The position numbers and the translations under genes were made by a program. Positions 27,156 through 35,534 of a stretch of 45,732 bases of DNA are shown here, piece by piece. Each line of letters starts with the position of its first letter. Position 1 is the stretch's first letter. The DNA lies in the NCBI GenBank assembly GCA_051880395.1, contig JBJENW010000297.1, forward strand, positions 1-45,732, in the 5' to 3' direction. Source of the stretch: JBJENW01 sp051880395 (GTDB lineage Bacteria > Bacillota > Clostridia > Lachnospirales > Lachnospiraceae). The notes under the pieces were generated by a model. It had not been told where the DNA came from and ran no database searches. It worked only from the letters and a program-made list of their open reading frames with translations.

Positions 27156-27985
27156 GCTTCTCTTGCCTCCTTCAACATCGCAATCTCCGCCGCATAGCCG
27201 TCCAGATCATTCGGCGTTTCCAGATAAAACGGCAGATCGCGCAGTTTCGGGTGATTGATCACGCCAGCCAGTGCTTCTTTTCCGATGCAGCCCTCTCCGA
27301 TCTTGGCATGACGATCTTTATGTGCCCCGAGCGGATTTAAGCTGTCATTTAAATGAATGGCCTTTAAGCGTTCCAAACCGATCACCTGATCGAACTCTTC
27401 AAGCACTTCATCCAGATGTTCTGCGATATCGTATCCGCCGTCCCACACATGACAAGTGTCCAGACATACACCCAAATGACTGTCAAGCTCGACTTTTTCT
27501 ATGATCTGCTGCAATTCTTCGAAGTTTCGTCCTACCTCGGTTCCTTTTCCCGCCATCGTCTCAAGCAAAACCGTCGTGTGCTGCTCGGGCTTTAATATTT
27601 CATTCAGCATTTCTGCAATATAAGAAATCCCTGTCTCTGTACCCTGTTTCACATGACTCCCCGGATGAAAATTATAGCAGTTTCCCGGAATATATTCCAT
27701 TCGCTCCAAGTCATCCGCCATCGTATTTTTCGCAAATTCCCGAAGCCCCGCATCCGCCGCACAGGCATTCAGCGTATACGGCGCATGTGCCAAAATCTGC
27801 TGTATATCATGTTCTTTTGTAAAAGTCAGAAATTTTTCTACATCGGCAGGGTCAATTGCTTTTGCCTTTCCGCCACGCGGATTTCTCGTAAAAAACTGAA
27901 ACGTTCCCGCATGGATTCGTTCCGCTTCCTTTCCCATCGCCAAAAATCCCTTTGCCGAAGATAAATGACATCCGATTCGTAACAT
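27140..27985 (-). CDS. nfo: Endonuclease IV (AP endonuclease)
   Basis: Nfo cuts DNA at abasic sites 5' to the lesion, using a trinuclear zinc centre. The 281-residue protein starts MLRIGCHLSSAKG and holds the zinc-ligand motifs NFHPGSH, LLETMAGKGTE, CLDTCHVWDGGYD, HLNDSLNPLGAHKDRH and FYLETPND. The frame opens 13 codons earlier, but ATG 27985 follows AAAGGAG at eight bases. It overlaps ybaK and is 35 bases from the dus stop. Confidence 0.95.
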   Translation of the reverse strand: MLRIGCHLSSAKGFLAMGKEAERIHAGTFQFFTRNPRGGKAKAIDPADVEKFLTFTKEHDIQQILAHAPYTLNACAADAGLREFAKNTMADDLERMEYIPGNCYNFHPGSHVKQGTETGISYIAEMLNEILKPEQHTTVLLETMAGKGTEVGRNFEELQQIIEKVELDSHLGVCLDTCHVWDGGYDIAEHLDEVLEEFDQVIGLERLKAIHLNDSLNPLGAHKDRHAKIGEGCIGKEALAGVINHPKLRDLPFYLETPNDLDGYAAEIAMLKEAREAWEKN

Positions 27986-28020
27986 CTGATCCACTCCTTT
28001 CTTTTTGATATCTGCATATA

Positions 28021-28962
28021 TCAAGGTGTCACCAACTGCTGTTCTGTAAAAAGCGCATGAATGATCGCCTGATAGCTCTGCAAATTCTGCGCTTTTCGAA
28101 TTTTTTTCGTATATTTTTCTGCATTTGTAAAACTACATCCCATGTAATCCCAGAGCTCTTTCATACGAAACAGTACATTTCGCTCCCCGGACATAATTTC
28201 CACATACGCCGCCAAGATTTCGTCATGAAATGTCAGCAATGTCTCTTTTGTAACCGTATCCTTCCCTTTGATCACAGACACCAGATCCGGATGGCTCAGT
28301 ATACCGCGTCCGAGCATAACCCCCTCCAGATTCGGGAAACGGCCGAGCAGTCGGTCATAATCCGCTTTCGTAAAAATATCCCCGTTATAAATTACCGGAT
28401 GGTCACTTTTTTCCATCGCCAACTCAAACGCATCCCAATCAGGTGTATTTTTATAAAAGTCCTTGCGTGTCCGTGGGTGGACGATCACTTCCTTGATCGG
28501 ATACCGGTTAAAAATTTCCAAAAGATCCTCAAACTCTTCTGCGTCGGCATATCCAATGCGCGTTTTTACGGAAATTTCCAACTGCGTATGCGAAAAAACC
28601 TCCTCAAAAAAACGCTCCAGTGCAAATGGGTCTGCCAGAAAACCGGCCCCCTTTCCTTTCGCTGTGACCGTTCCGGACGGACAGCCAAGATTCAGATTGA
28701 TCTCCCGATATCCGAATGATGCGATCGATTCTGCCGTGTGTACAAAATCCTTGGCATTGCACGATAAGATTTGCGGTACCAATGCTACATTTTTGTTATG
28801 CTCCGGCAAAATATCATTTTTTTCCCGCGGTGTCAGTTTATTTTCGTGATTGCTTGATATAAACGGAGCAAAATATTTATCCACATCACCAAAATACTTT
28901 GCATAGGCACAGCGGTATGCATACCCGGTCACTCCCTCTAACGGTGCCAAATAAAACTTCAT
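28021..28962 (-). CDS. tRNA-dihydrouridine synthase
   Basis: This FMN-dependent enzyme reduces specific uridines in tRNA. The 313-residue protein has a TIM-barrel start APLEGVTGYAYR (in place of the usual APMAGVTD), catalytic Cys94 in NLNLGCPSGTVTAKGKG, and the FMN-binding segment VHPRTRKDFY. Its size and sequence are nearest to the DUS-related group of Clostridia rather than DusA/B/C proper, so the target position is not assigned. Its ATG overlaps psd by four bases. Confidence 0.92.
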   Translation of the reverse strand: MKFYLAPLEGVTGYAYRCAYAKYFGDVDKYFAPFISSNHENKLTPREKNDILPEHNKNVALVPQILSCNAKDFVHTAESIASFGYREINLNLGCPSGTVTAKGKGAGFLADPFALERFFEEVFSHTQLEISVKTRIGYADAEEFEDLLEIFNRYPIKEVIVHPRTRKDFYKNTPDWDAFELAMEKSDHPVIYNGDIFTKADYDRLLGRFPNLEGVMLGRGILSHPDLVSVIKGKDTVTKETLLTFHDEILAAYVEIMSGERNVLFRMKELWDYMGCSFTNAEKYTKKIRKAQNLQSYQAIIHALFTEQQLVTP

Positions 28963-29834
28963 CGTTCTGTCCTTCCTGCTTTCCCTATTTTTTCGCCGAG
29001 AAGCACACGCGTCTCCGCATTCTTAGCCGAATTTTTTAAAATATCCGCATCGACAGTAACGGCATCCTTTTGAAAACATAAGATCACAGTCGATCCGCCA
29101 AATTCAAAATGTCCTTTTTCCTGTCCACGCTTCACCTTACATCGTTCATCCTCATTTACAATCTTCCCCACCATCAGAGCCCCCACTTCCATCATAAGAA
29201 CCGTGCCGAAATGATCACTCTTCAATAGAGAATATTCCCGACTATTCTCTGTATAAATCGGATAAACATCATTTGCCATCGGATTCACCGTATGCAGCAC
29301 CCCTGCAATTTTCCGGTTACGGGACTTTCTTCCACTGTCAACATAACAATAATGATGGTAATCCGAAACCGTCAGGCGAAATACCAGCATCTGACCGCCC
29401 TCAAATCGCTCTGCCAGTTTTTCATCCCGCAGCAGAGAATCCATGGTATACGTTCGATTTTTGATGGTAAATACCGCATCTTTCGTAATCGGATACACAC
29501 TCAGACGGCTGTCACAAGGTGCGATCAACTCTTGTGGCTCTGCTGTGATCGGTCGCGCACCCTCCTTAATGCGTCGAGTAAAAAAGTCATTGTAGGAGCG
29601 ATATTTTTTTTCTTCATATTCCTTTAGATCAATCTTATTTTTTTTCACAAACGGTTTGATTCCCACACAGGAAATCGGACTGTCCAGCACTGCACCGCCC
29701 AATTTTGATACCCACGGATGCACAAGTGCACGTAAAAGAAAGCGGCCCGGCTTTGTCCCATAGAGAAAAGCCAGAACCGTCTCCTGCGAAGTATCATTCG
29801 CGATGAGGCTGCCTGCACGATCAAATGTCTTCAT
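28959..29834 (-). CDS. psd: Phosphatidylserine decarboxylase
   Basis: Psd converts phosphatidylserine to phosphatidylethanolamine at the membrane. The 291-residue proenzyme has the self-cleavage motif GGST at 246-249, where Ser248 would become the pyruvoyl group, and the charge-relay residues Asp108 (APCDSR) and His160/161 (SDYHHYCYVD). It lies directly after pssA (13 bases), so the two successive steps of phosphatidylethanolamine synthesis are encoded together. It overlaps dus by four bases. Confidence 0.94.
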   Translation of the reverse strand: MKTFDRAGSLIANDTSQETVLAFLYGTKPGRFLLRALVHPWVSKLGGAVLDSPISCVGIKPFVKKNKIDLKEYEEKKYRSYNDFFTRRIKEGARPITAEPQELIAPCDSRLSVYPITKDAVFTIKNRTYTMDSLLRDEKLAERFEGGQMLVFRLTVSDYHHYCYVDSGRKSRNRKIAGVLHTVNPMANDVYPIYTENSREYSLLKSDHFGTVLMMEVGALMVGKIVNEDERCKVKRGQEKGHFEFGGSTVILCFQKDAVTVDADILKNSAKNAETRVLLGEKIGKAGRTER

Positions 29835-29847
29835 ACAGACCCTCCTT

Positions 29848-30528
29848 TTATTTCATTCGATTACTTAAGATCAATTCACGTCCTGCCGGTAAATGAATCA
29901 GATTTATTTTTGTAAAAATTAAAATGGCAAACAGGGCACAGCAGGCTGCCGCTGCCATCACACAGGTAGATTTTGCTGATGGTTTTTTTAACGGGAAATC
30001 CACAATAAACAATGTTCCCACGATCAGCATATTAAAAAATAACAATACTCTAAATACCGCCGTCGGGATAAAAAATCCGATCAGATATACAATTGGAAGT
30101 GCGATCGCCATCGAAGTGATCGGCAATCCGTGATAGTATTTTGTTGCACCCTCCTCTGTCTGCTGCCGCTTTGCCTCTAAAACATTAAAGTAAGCAAGGC
30201 GAATCACTGAGCAGATTCCATAATAGACAATGATGAATTTTCCCCAAATCCCATCCAATCCGAGACAATAGGTGATCATAGCCGGCAAAATACCGAAACA
30301 GACCACATCACACAAAGAATCGATCTGAACTCCAAACATTTTTTCTTCTTCTGAACGTCCTTTTTTCGTACGCGCAATTTTTCCATCAAACATATCGCAG
30401 ATTCCGGACAATGCCAGACATGCGATTGCCACCCGAAACCTTCCATCGAGTGCCTGTGTCATTCCAAAAACTGAAATCCCCAAACTGATGTATGTAAGTA
30501 TTACCGTGTAATCATAAAAACCTATCAT
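29848..30528 (-). CDS. pssA: CDP-diacylglycerol-serine O-phosphatidyltransferase
   Basis: PssA makes phosphatidylserine from CDP-diacylglycerol and serine. The 226-residue membrane protein has the CDP-alcohol phosphotransferase motif: Asp48-Gly49, Ala52-Arg53, then Gly66, Asp70 and Asp74 (FDGKIARTKKG ... FGVQIDSLCD). The spacing between the Ala-Arg pair and the glycine is 12 instead of the usual 8 residues. Several hydrophobic spans follow. It is coupled by position to psd downstream and to the YbhN-like gene 36 bases upstream. Confidence 0.92.
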   Translation of the reverse strand: MIGFYDYTVILTYISLGISVFGMTQALDGRFRVAIACLALSGICDMFDGKIARTKKGRSEEEKMFGVQIDSLCDVVCFGILPAMITYCLGLDGIWGKFIIVYYGICSVIRLAYFNVLEAKRQQTEEGATKYYHGLPITSMAIALPIVYLIGFFIPTAVFRVLLFFNMLIVGTLFIVDFPLKKPSAKSTCVMAAAACCALFAILIFTKINLIHLPAGRELILSNRMK

Positions 30529-30564
30529 AACGCCACTTCCTCTCTTTTCCCTCTTTCCTGTCTC

Positions 30565-31593
30565 CTACGTTGTTTCTTTTTTCTGTCCAATCGTAAGCTG
30601 TGCCACCACTGTCATCAGCGCACTGATGAGCAGCTGTGTATAATAAGCCAATCCACGGCTCACCACCATTGCCGGCAGTGTCAGTTGACCACAGATCGGC
30701 GCAAAGATTTTTAAAAACAGGGATTCGCTGATCCCCATTCCGCCCGGAAGCGGAAGCATATCCACCGCAACAGAGATCATTCCCTGAAGCAGCACAATTG
30801 TCACCACATCAGTTCCATTTATTCCAAATGACCTACAGGTCAGGTATGTCACATAAAATAAGAGTACTCGCTGCACAACCGTGATCAAAAATGCGATCAC
30901 GACCACATGGGTATTTTCCCGAAAGAAATCAGCCACACCGCGATACTGCTCCATCGCACGCTCCACACGATCGATGATTTTCTTCTGAGATTTCAAAAGA
31001 TGCAGTTTTCCCAAAAAACGAACGCCCACTTTCACAATAGACTCCGCCAGCGTCGGATGAAACACCAAAATCAGCATAAATGTCACACAAAAGACATTCA
31101 ATGCGATTCCCAGATAGCACCAGCCCATCACCGGCTGCAGATACTGCATCACTTGTGGCGGACGAAACACGAAGACTCCGATTCCAAGCACCACGAGTAC
31201 CATTTTATACGTAATGGTAACGATCATCAAAATCAAGGTCGCTACCGGTATACGGATCTGATCCTTTTTCATATAATAAATCTGTGCCGGCTGTCCACCC
31301 GTTGCTGACGGTGTGATCAAACTAAAGAAAAATCCGACAAACGAATACAGACAGCAATGTCCCATCTGCACGCTCTGCCCTGCTTTTCGCATCATATAAA
31401 AAATGATCACCGATTCTCCCAGAATAAACAGAACCACACAAAGTACTCCAAAAAGCCAATAACGGATATCCGCCTGTGCCATACAATCCGACAACTGCGA
31501 CAGATCCTGTCCGTGAAACACACCATAGATCGTCAATCCAAATACTAATATCAAAAATAAGATATTCAGTATGCTTTTTTTCTTATCCATCAT
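30565..31593 (-). CDS. YbhN/lysylphosphatidylglycerol-synthase-type membrane protein
   Basis: The 342-residue protein has eight or nine hydrophobic spans and the features of the LPG synthase transmembrane (UPF0104) family, such as LITPSATGGQPAQIYYM and LPLPGGMGISESLF. It corresponds to the flippase-like membrane half of MprF but lacks the lysyl-transferase domain. In the family such half-proteins are thought to move or flip lipids, but the substrate is not proven. The ATG at 31593 follows GGAG at nine bases; the frame opens ten codons earlier. It overlaps the PAP2 gene by 11 bases and heads into pssA-psd, so a role in membrane-lipid handling is plausible. Confidence 0.85.
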   Translation of the reverse strand: MMDKKKSILNILFLILVFGLTIYGVFHGQDLSQLSDCMAQADIRYWLFGVLCVVLFILGESVIIFYMMRKAGQSVQMGHCCLYSFVGFFFSLITPSATGGQPAQIYYMKKDQIRIPVATLILMIVTITYKMVLVVLGIGVFVFRPPQVMQYLQPVMGWCYLGIALNVFCVTFMLILVFHPTLAESIVKVGVRFLGKLHLLKSQKKIIDRVERAMEQYRGVADFFRENTHVVVIAFLITVVQRVLLFYVTYLTCRSFGINGTDVVTIVLLQGMISVAVDMLPLPGGMGISESLFLKIFAPICGQLTLPAMVVSRGLAYYTQLLISALMTVVAQLTIGQKKETT

Positions 31594-32302
31594 AACTGTA
31601 ATCTCCAAATATTTTCTGTCCAAGACGCCCGAATATCCACTCTAATTTTTGATATAAATTACAATGCATAGATATCCAGTAACATAGTTCCGCGATCGCT
31701 ACACCTCCGATCACATCCAAAAGATAATGCTGTTTTGTAAACTGTGTCGAGGCAAACACCAGACACGCAAACACACAGGAAAACACTTTATACCAACGCG
31801 GAACTTTTTTACTTTTTCGGATGCCGATAAAGCAAAACCAGCTCACCAGACAGTGCACCGACGGAAACAGATTCGTCGGCAGATCCAATTGATAGATCGA
31901 TCTGACCAGCCAGGAAGCAAATCCCGTTCCAGTTACTTCCGGTCGAACCGTTGTGGTCGGCAGAAAAACAAAAAACAATCCGCAGATGACGCGTGATAAC
32001 ATATCTGCCGTTGCAAATCGAAACCATTCTTCCTTCCCCTCACGGGTGATCAGGATATAATTGGCTGCCCAAAACGCAAAACATATGACATATACAAAAA
32101 TCCACTCCGGAACAAACGGAATCTTCTCATCCAAAGGAATCGACAGCTCATAATGGTACGCATGTTTCATACAAATCTGCGTCCCCGTATAAATGATGCT
32201 GTTCCATAAAAAACAAGTGATCAACGAACAGACTGCATACGACGGGATCCACGGTTCGATCCATTTTTGATACCATATGGCAAATCTATTTTTCATTTTC
32301 AT
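31583..32302 (-). CDS. PAP2-family membrane phosphatase
   Basis: The 239-residue protein has about six membrane spans. It carries the second and third PAP2 motifs, PSVH (147-150) and S-x6-H-x3-D (Ser185, His192, Asp196). The first motif is reduced to Arg120-Pro121 (TTTVRPEVTG), without the usual preceding Lys at standard spacing. It likely removes phosphate from a lipid phosphate such as phosphatidate or undecaprenyl or phosphatidylglycerol phosphate, in keeping with the lipid genes that follow. The start ATG overlaps the TGA of a 30-codon leader ORF (ATGA), suggesting coupled translation. Confidence 0.85.
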   Translation of the reverse strand: MKMKNRFAIWYQKWIEPWIPSYAVCSLITCFLWNSIIYTGTQICMKHAYHYELSIPLDEKIPFVPEWIFVYVICFAFWAANYILITREGKEEWFRFATADMLSRVICGLFFVFLPTTTVRPEVTGTGFASWLVRSIYQLDLPTNLFPSVHCLVSWFCFIGIRKSKKVPRWYKVFSCVFACLVFASTQFTKQHYLLDVIGGVAIAELCYWISMHCNLYQKLEWIFGRLGQKIFGDYSYDG

Positions 32303-32391
32303 CCTTCTCTGTCCTTTTCTTTTTCCTCACCAAAAAGCCATTGTAACAGATTTTTTTTCAAAATGGAATATCTCTCTCTCATTTTATTCAT
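32299..32391 (-). CDS. Short leader ORF coupled to the PAP2 gene, 30 residues
   Basis: This 30-codon frame has GGAGG seven bases before its ATG and ends with a TGA that overlaps the PAP2 ATG. The peptide begins MNKMRERYSILKKNLLQWLF and ends in a charged GEEKEKDREG tail, an amphipathic helix-like composition. It may be a real membrane-surface peptide or a leader that sets PAP2 translation. I do not recognise it. It is too short for routine gene callers. Confidence 0.55.
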   Translation of the reverse strand: MNKMRERYSILKKNLLQWLFGEEKEKDREG

Positions 32392-32437
32392 TCTTTTTCC
32401 TCCCGCCTGCGAATCCTCCCTTCATTCGCATAGTACT

Positions 32438-32466
32438 ATCATACCCGTTTTTCCCTATTTATGCAA
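32438..32466 (-). promoter_or_regulatory. Promoter of the PAP2-lipid run
   Basis: On the minus strand TTGCAT (32461-32466) and TATGAT (32438-32443) are 17 bases apart, just at the 3' end of the membrane-HAD gene. The transcript start would be near 32431. The leader holds a six-base-pair hairpin (GCGAAT with ATTCGC, at about 32407-32427), whose loop contains GGGAGG, ahead of the 30-codon ORF. Confidence 0.5.
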
Positions 32467-33771
32467 TAAACTTTTCTGTTTGCGCCGCTTTAGCCAAATT
32501 GGTTCAAATTCACTGTGCATCATTCTGACCACCTGATTGGAATCTCCCGGCTCGATCAGATGCGTATACTGATCCGGAATACTGCCAAACGTCATGATTT
32601 CTTTGACATCCAGATTCTGAGTCAGATATTTGATCATATGTTTTTTGGATGCATTCTTATTATAGATTTTCAGATACCAGTATCCTGGATAATCCTCTGA
32701 TTCATAAAACAGCATCTTTAATTTTTCTCCATATCCCTGCTGCAGAAGACTCTGATAAAATGCTTCCAGCTTTTCTTTTTTCTCCAACAGCATAAAATAG
32801 ACGACCTCTTCCCCATCCGGGAGTGGTCTTCGAACATAATTTCGATACGGTGACCGACGCAGTTTCTGCACCATCTCTGTATTTACTTCATCCAAATTTT
32901 TCGGATAATAGATTAAAAGCAGATCGTCCATGATCACATTACAATAACAAGAAAGTCCGCTTTTTTGTACCAGATCAAAAATTTCCCGTGACATAGAAGG
33001 CGAGATCACATACGCTCGCAGATAGCGTTTTTCCACACTGTCATACAAAACAGCTCCATCCATTGCGATCACCGGCAATTTTAAACGGATCTCCTGCAAA
33101 GGTTCGAGCAGCGATGCCGGTGTTCGAAGCGTCGAAATCGTAAACAAAGCACCGTCATCGATCATTCGATTCAACTCTACAATACTGTAAGAAGACATAT
33201 TATCATTTTTATTCAAAAGTGTATCGTCCAATCCGGATACAAACAATATATCCCGTCTGCGATGTACCGGCAACGTGATCGAATTGACCGTTACTCCCAC
33301 GAAAATACCGATCATCGTATCCAGAAAACGATTCCAGACGAACAGATACGGGTTCACGTCTGTAAAATGGATCACAACAATACTCAAAAATACAACGCAG
33401 GAAAAATACGATGCCTGCTTCTTCTTTATTAAAACAGTCGTGTATAAAACCACAACGATCATTACAGAGACAAAAAGTGCATATGCGATCTCCATTTTCC
33501 TCGAATTCATATCCCAACGCATCGTTACCAAAAGCACCACCAGTCCATACAGTGCCCCAAGCGTGGTACCGATGCTTCGCTGAAATGCTTTCGCTTTCGT
33601 ATTCTCTTTATAACTCTGCATACACCAAAGCGCTGCCAGCTGTGAGTAAAACACGATTCCGGCATTTCCACGCAGCATGGAGATCAAAAAGCAGATCCAT
33701 ACTGCCAGCGCAGATTTTATGATTCGCATCCCGATTCCGGGAATCTGAATTTTTTTCTTTGTTTCTTTCAT
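32455..33771 (-). CDS. ArAE/FUSC-like membrane protein fused to a degenerate HAD domain
   Basis: The 438-residue protein has an N-terminal membrane part (about 15-170, roughly six spans) resembling the aromatic-acid-exporter (ArAE_1) family, followed by a C-terminal region that follows the Cof-type HAD-phosphatase fold. The HAD motif I reads SGLDDTLL (179-186), where the expected nucleophilic Asp is Gly180; Asp182 is kept. Motif II has Thr214 (STLRT). Motif III has Lys376/377. Motif IV is FGSIPDQ (395-401), in which the expected GDxxND acids are Ser397 and Gln401. The metal and nucleophile sites are therefore lost, so the domain is likely regulatory or binding. It follows hscC by a terminator that overlaps its ribosome binding site. 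Confidence 0.75.
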   Translation of the reverse strand: MKETKKKIQIPGIGMRIIKSALAVWICFLISMLRGNAGIVFYSQLAALWCMQSYKENTKAKAFQRSIGTTLGALYGLVVLLVTMRWDMNSRKMEIAYALFVSVMIVVVLYTTVLIKKKQASYFSCVVFLSIVVIHFTDVNPYLFVWNRFLDTMIGIFVGVTVNSITLPVHRRRDILFVSGLDDTLLNKNDNMSSYSIVELNRMIDDGALFTISTLRTPASLLEPLQEIRLKLPVIAMDGAVLYDSVEKRYLRAYVISPSMSREIFDLVQKSGLSCYCNVIMDDLLLIYYPKNLDEVNTEMVQKLRRSPYRNYVRRPLPDGEEVVYFMLLEKKEKLEAFYQSLLQQGYGEKLKMLFYESEDYPGYWYLKIYNKNASKKHMIKYLTQNLDVKEIMTFGSIPDQYTHLIEPGDSNQVVRMMHSEFEPIWLKRRKQKSLLHK

Positions 33772-33782
33772 AACTTTACTCC

Positions 33783-33825
33783 AAAAAGAGCACTCTGCTT
33801 TCTCTTTACAAAGCGCCCTTTTTTT
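33783..33825 (-). terminator. Intrinsic terminator after hscC, overlapping the next ribosome binding site
   Basis: On the minus strand AAAAAGGGCGCT pairs with AGTGCTCTTTTT (two G-U wobbles), closing a hairpin immediately after the hscC stop. Its T-run is followed directly by TGGAG, the ribosome binding site of the membrane-HAD gene. Readthrough would transcribe that gene; termination would limit it. Confidence 0.65.
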
Positions 33826-35515
33826 AAAACTCCTCTAACTCTTCCAAAAACTTCCGAAATTCTTCCTTTGATTTCTCGATTCGCGCATGATCGTAGCTAT
33901 CTAATGCCTCTTCATATTTATGCAGCGCAGATTCGATATAAAGCCGTTTTTCTCCCAGACTTTCTTCATACAGGCGCTCCCCTCTTAAAAGAAGGTACTT
34001 ATTTTCTTCCCGGTCACGCGGGTGAATTTTTAAATAGGAAAGTGTCTCAAACCGCTGACGGATCTCCTCGTCTGTCATATCTACATTCTGCCCGCGAAAT
34101 ACCTGTCGGGTAACCTGATTGGTAGAGACGACTTTTACTTCCACTTCCAAAATGGAGTTAATATCATATGTATACGTCAGATCAACCGCTTCCTCGCCCG
34201 CTTTTCCTGCCGGGATCTCCACCGTCAGCTCGCCAAGCGAAAGATTATTTGCTGCCAGACGGCTCTCGCCCTGCAGAACATGCACGCGAATCTGTGTCTG
34301 GTTATCCTTCACCGTATACAGCCGCTCGGTCCGGCTGGTCGGAATCACCGTATTACGCTCGATGATGGGGCAAAATACCCCTTCCTCATAGCGTCCCTTA
34401 TCCCACTCGCGCACAACTTCCGTGCCAAGTGTAAATGGGCAGACATCCGTCAGCACGACCTCCTTGATCGCATCTTTTCGCTCTTTCATGGCTCCCTGGA
34501 TCGCCGCCCCGAGTGCCACTGCCTCATCCGGATTGATGTTGGTATCCGGCAGAGTCTTGAACAGTTTTCCGACAAAACGTCGAACCACCGGGCTTTTCGT
34601 TGCTCCGCCTACCAGTACGACCTTGTCGATATCCGAAAGATGAATGTGTGCATCCGAAAGGCTTCGCTTTACCGGCTGCCGAATCTTATCAAGCAGGTCA
34701 TGACAGGCCGTCTCATAGGCATTCAGATCCAGTTCAAACGGATATTCCTTGTCTTTGACTTTACACTTCATGGAAGAAGTCCGTCCTTTCGAAAATCCAC
34801 GTTTACACATCTCACATTGTTTGTGAATATGGCGCAGAGTCTTTTCACTCAACGTCATCCGGTCTAATTCCGGATACTTTTCAAAAAATAAATCCTCCAA
34901 TACATTTGTAAAGTCCTCGCCGCCCAGATAATTATCTCCTGCAACTGCACGCACTTCCAAAATCGTATCCATCAACTCCAGGATCGAAACATCAAATGTT
35001 CCGCCTCCTAAGTCAAATACTAGAAAGCGAGCATCTTTTTTGCTCTGATATAAACCATATGCAATGGCAGCCGCTGTCGGCTCACTGATGATACGTTCCA
35101 CCTTTAATCCTGCCAGTTCTCCGGCACGCTTCGTTGCACGACGTCTGGCATCATTAAAATAAGCCGGCACACTGATGACTGCCTCCTCCACGGTTTCTCC
35201 CAAATATGCCTCTGCATCTTCCTTTAATGCGCGCAGCACAAAAGAAGACAGTTCTTCTGCCGTGAATTCCCGGTGCAGAAGCTTAAATTTCTTCTTACTT
35301 CCCATATCCCGTTTGAACACACTTGCCGTGCTGCCCGGAAATAAAAGATTTCGTTCTACCGCGGAATCTCCTACATAAATCTGTTCTTCTTCATCCATGC
35401 TGACAACCGATGGTGTCAATGATTTTCCAAGACGGTTCGGTATGATCTTCGGTCCGTCATCCGTAAAATAAGCGGCAAGGCTGTTTGTCGTTCCCAAATC
35501 AATTCCAATGATCAT
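33824..35515 (-). CDS. hscC: HscC-like Hsp70 chaperone
   Basis: The 563-residue protein is a shortened DnaK relative. It contains the nucleotide-binding signatures IDLGTTNSLAAYF (residues 5-17), FDLGGGTFDVSIL and VVLVGGATKSPVVRRF, and the substrate-domain start DVCPFTLGTE. The C-terminal lid is truncated relative to DnaK (about 610-640 residues), the usual size of HscC. It is the second gene after a TPR protein with a J-like N-terminus (19-base gap), and AAAGGAGG precedes its ATG by seven bases. HscC chaperones handle a limited set of clients with dedicated J-partners, so the neighbour is a natural partner candidate. Confidence 0.88.
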   Translation of the reverse strand: MIIGIDLGTTNSLAAYFTDDGPKIIPNRLGKSLTPSVVSMDEEEQIYVGDSAVERNLLFPGSTASVFKRDMGSKKKFKLLHREFTAEELSSFVLRALKEDAEAYLGETVEEAVISVPAYFNDARRRATKRAGELAGLKVERIISEPTAAAIAYGLYQSKKDARFLVFDLGGGTFDVSILELMDTILEVRAVAGDNYLGGEDFTNVLEDLFFEKYPELDRMTLSEKTLRHIHKQCEMCKRGFSKGRTSSMKCKVKDKEYPFELDLNAYETACHDLLDKIRQPVKRSLSDAHIHLSDIDKVVLVGGATKSPVVRRFVGKLFKTLPDTNINPDEAVALGAAIQGAMKERKDAIKEVVLTDVCPFTLGTEVVREWDKGRYEEGVFCPIIERNTVIPTSRTERLYTVKDNQTQIRVHVLQGESRLAANNLSLGELTVEIPAGKAGEEAVDLTYTYDINSILEVEVKVVSTNQVTRQVFRGQNVDMTDEEIRQRFETLSYLKIHPRDREENKYLLLRGERLYEESLGEKRLYIESALHKYEEALDSYDHARIEKSKEEFRKFLEELEEF

Positions 35516-35534
35516 CCTGCTGCCTCCTTTCTTA

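Noticed and set aside
28057..28719. 220-codon plus-strand open frame opposite dus
   Set aside because: It lies entirely within the dus gene, which has clear family motifs, and has no start signal.
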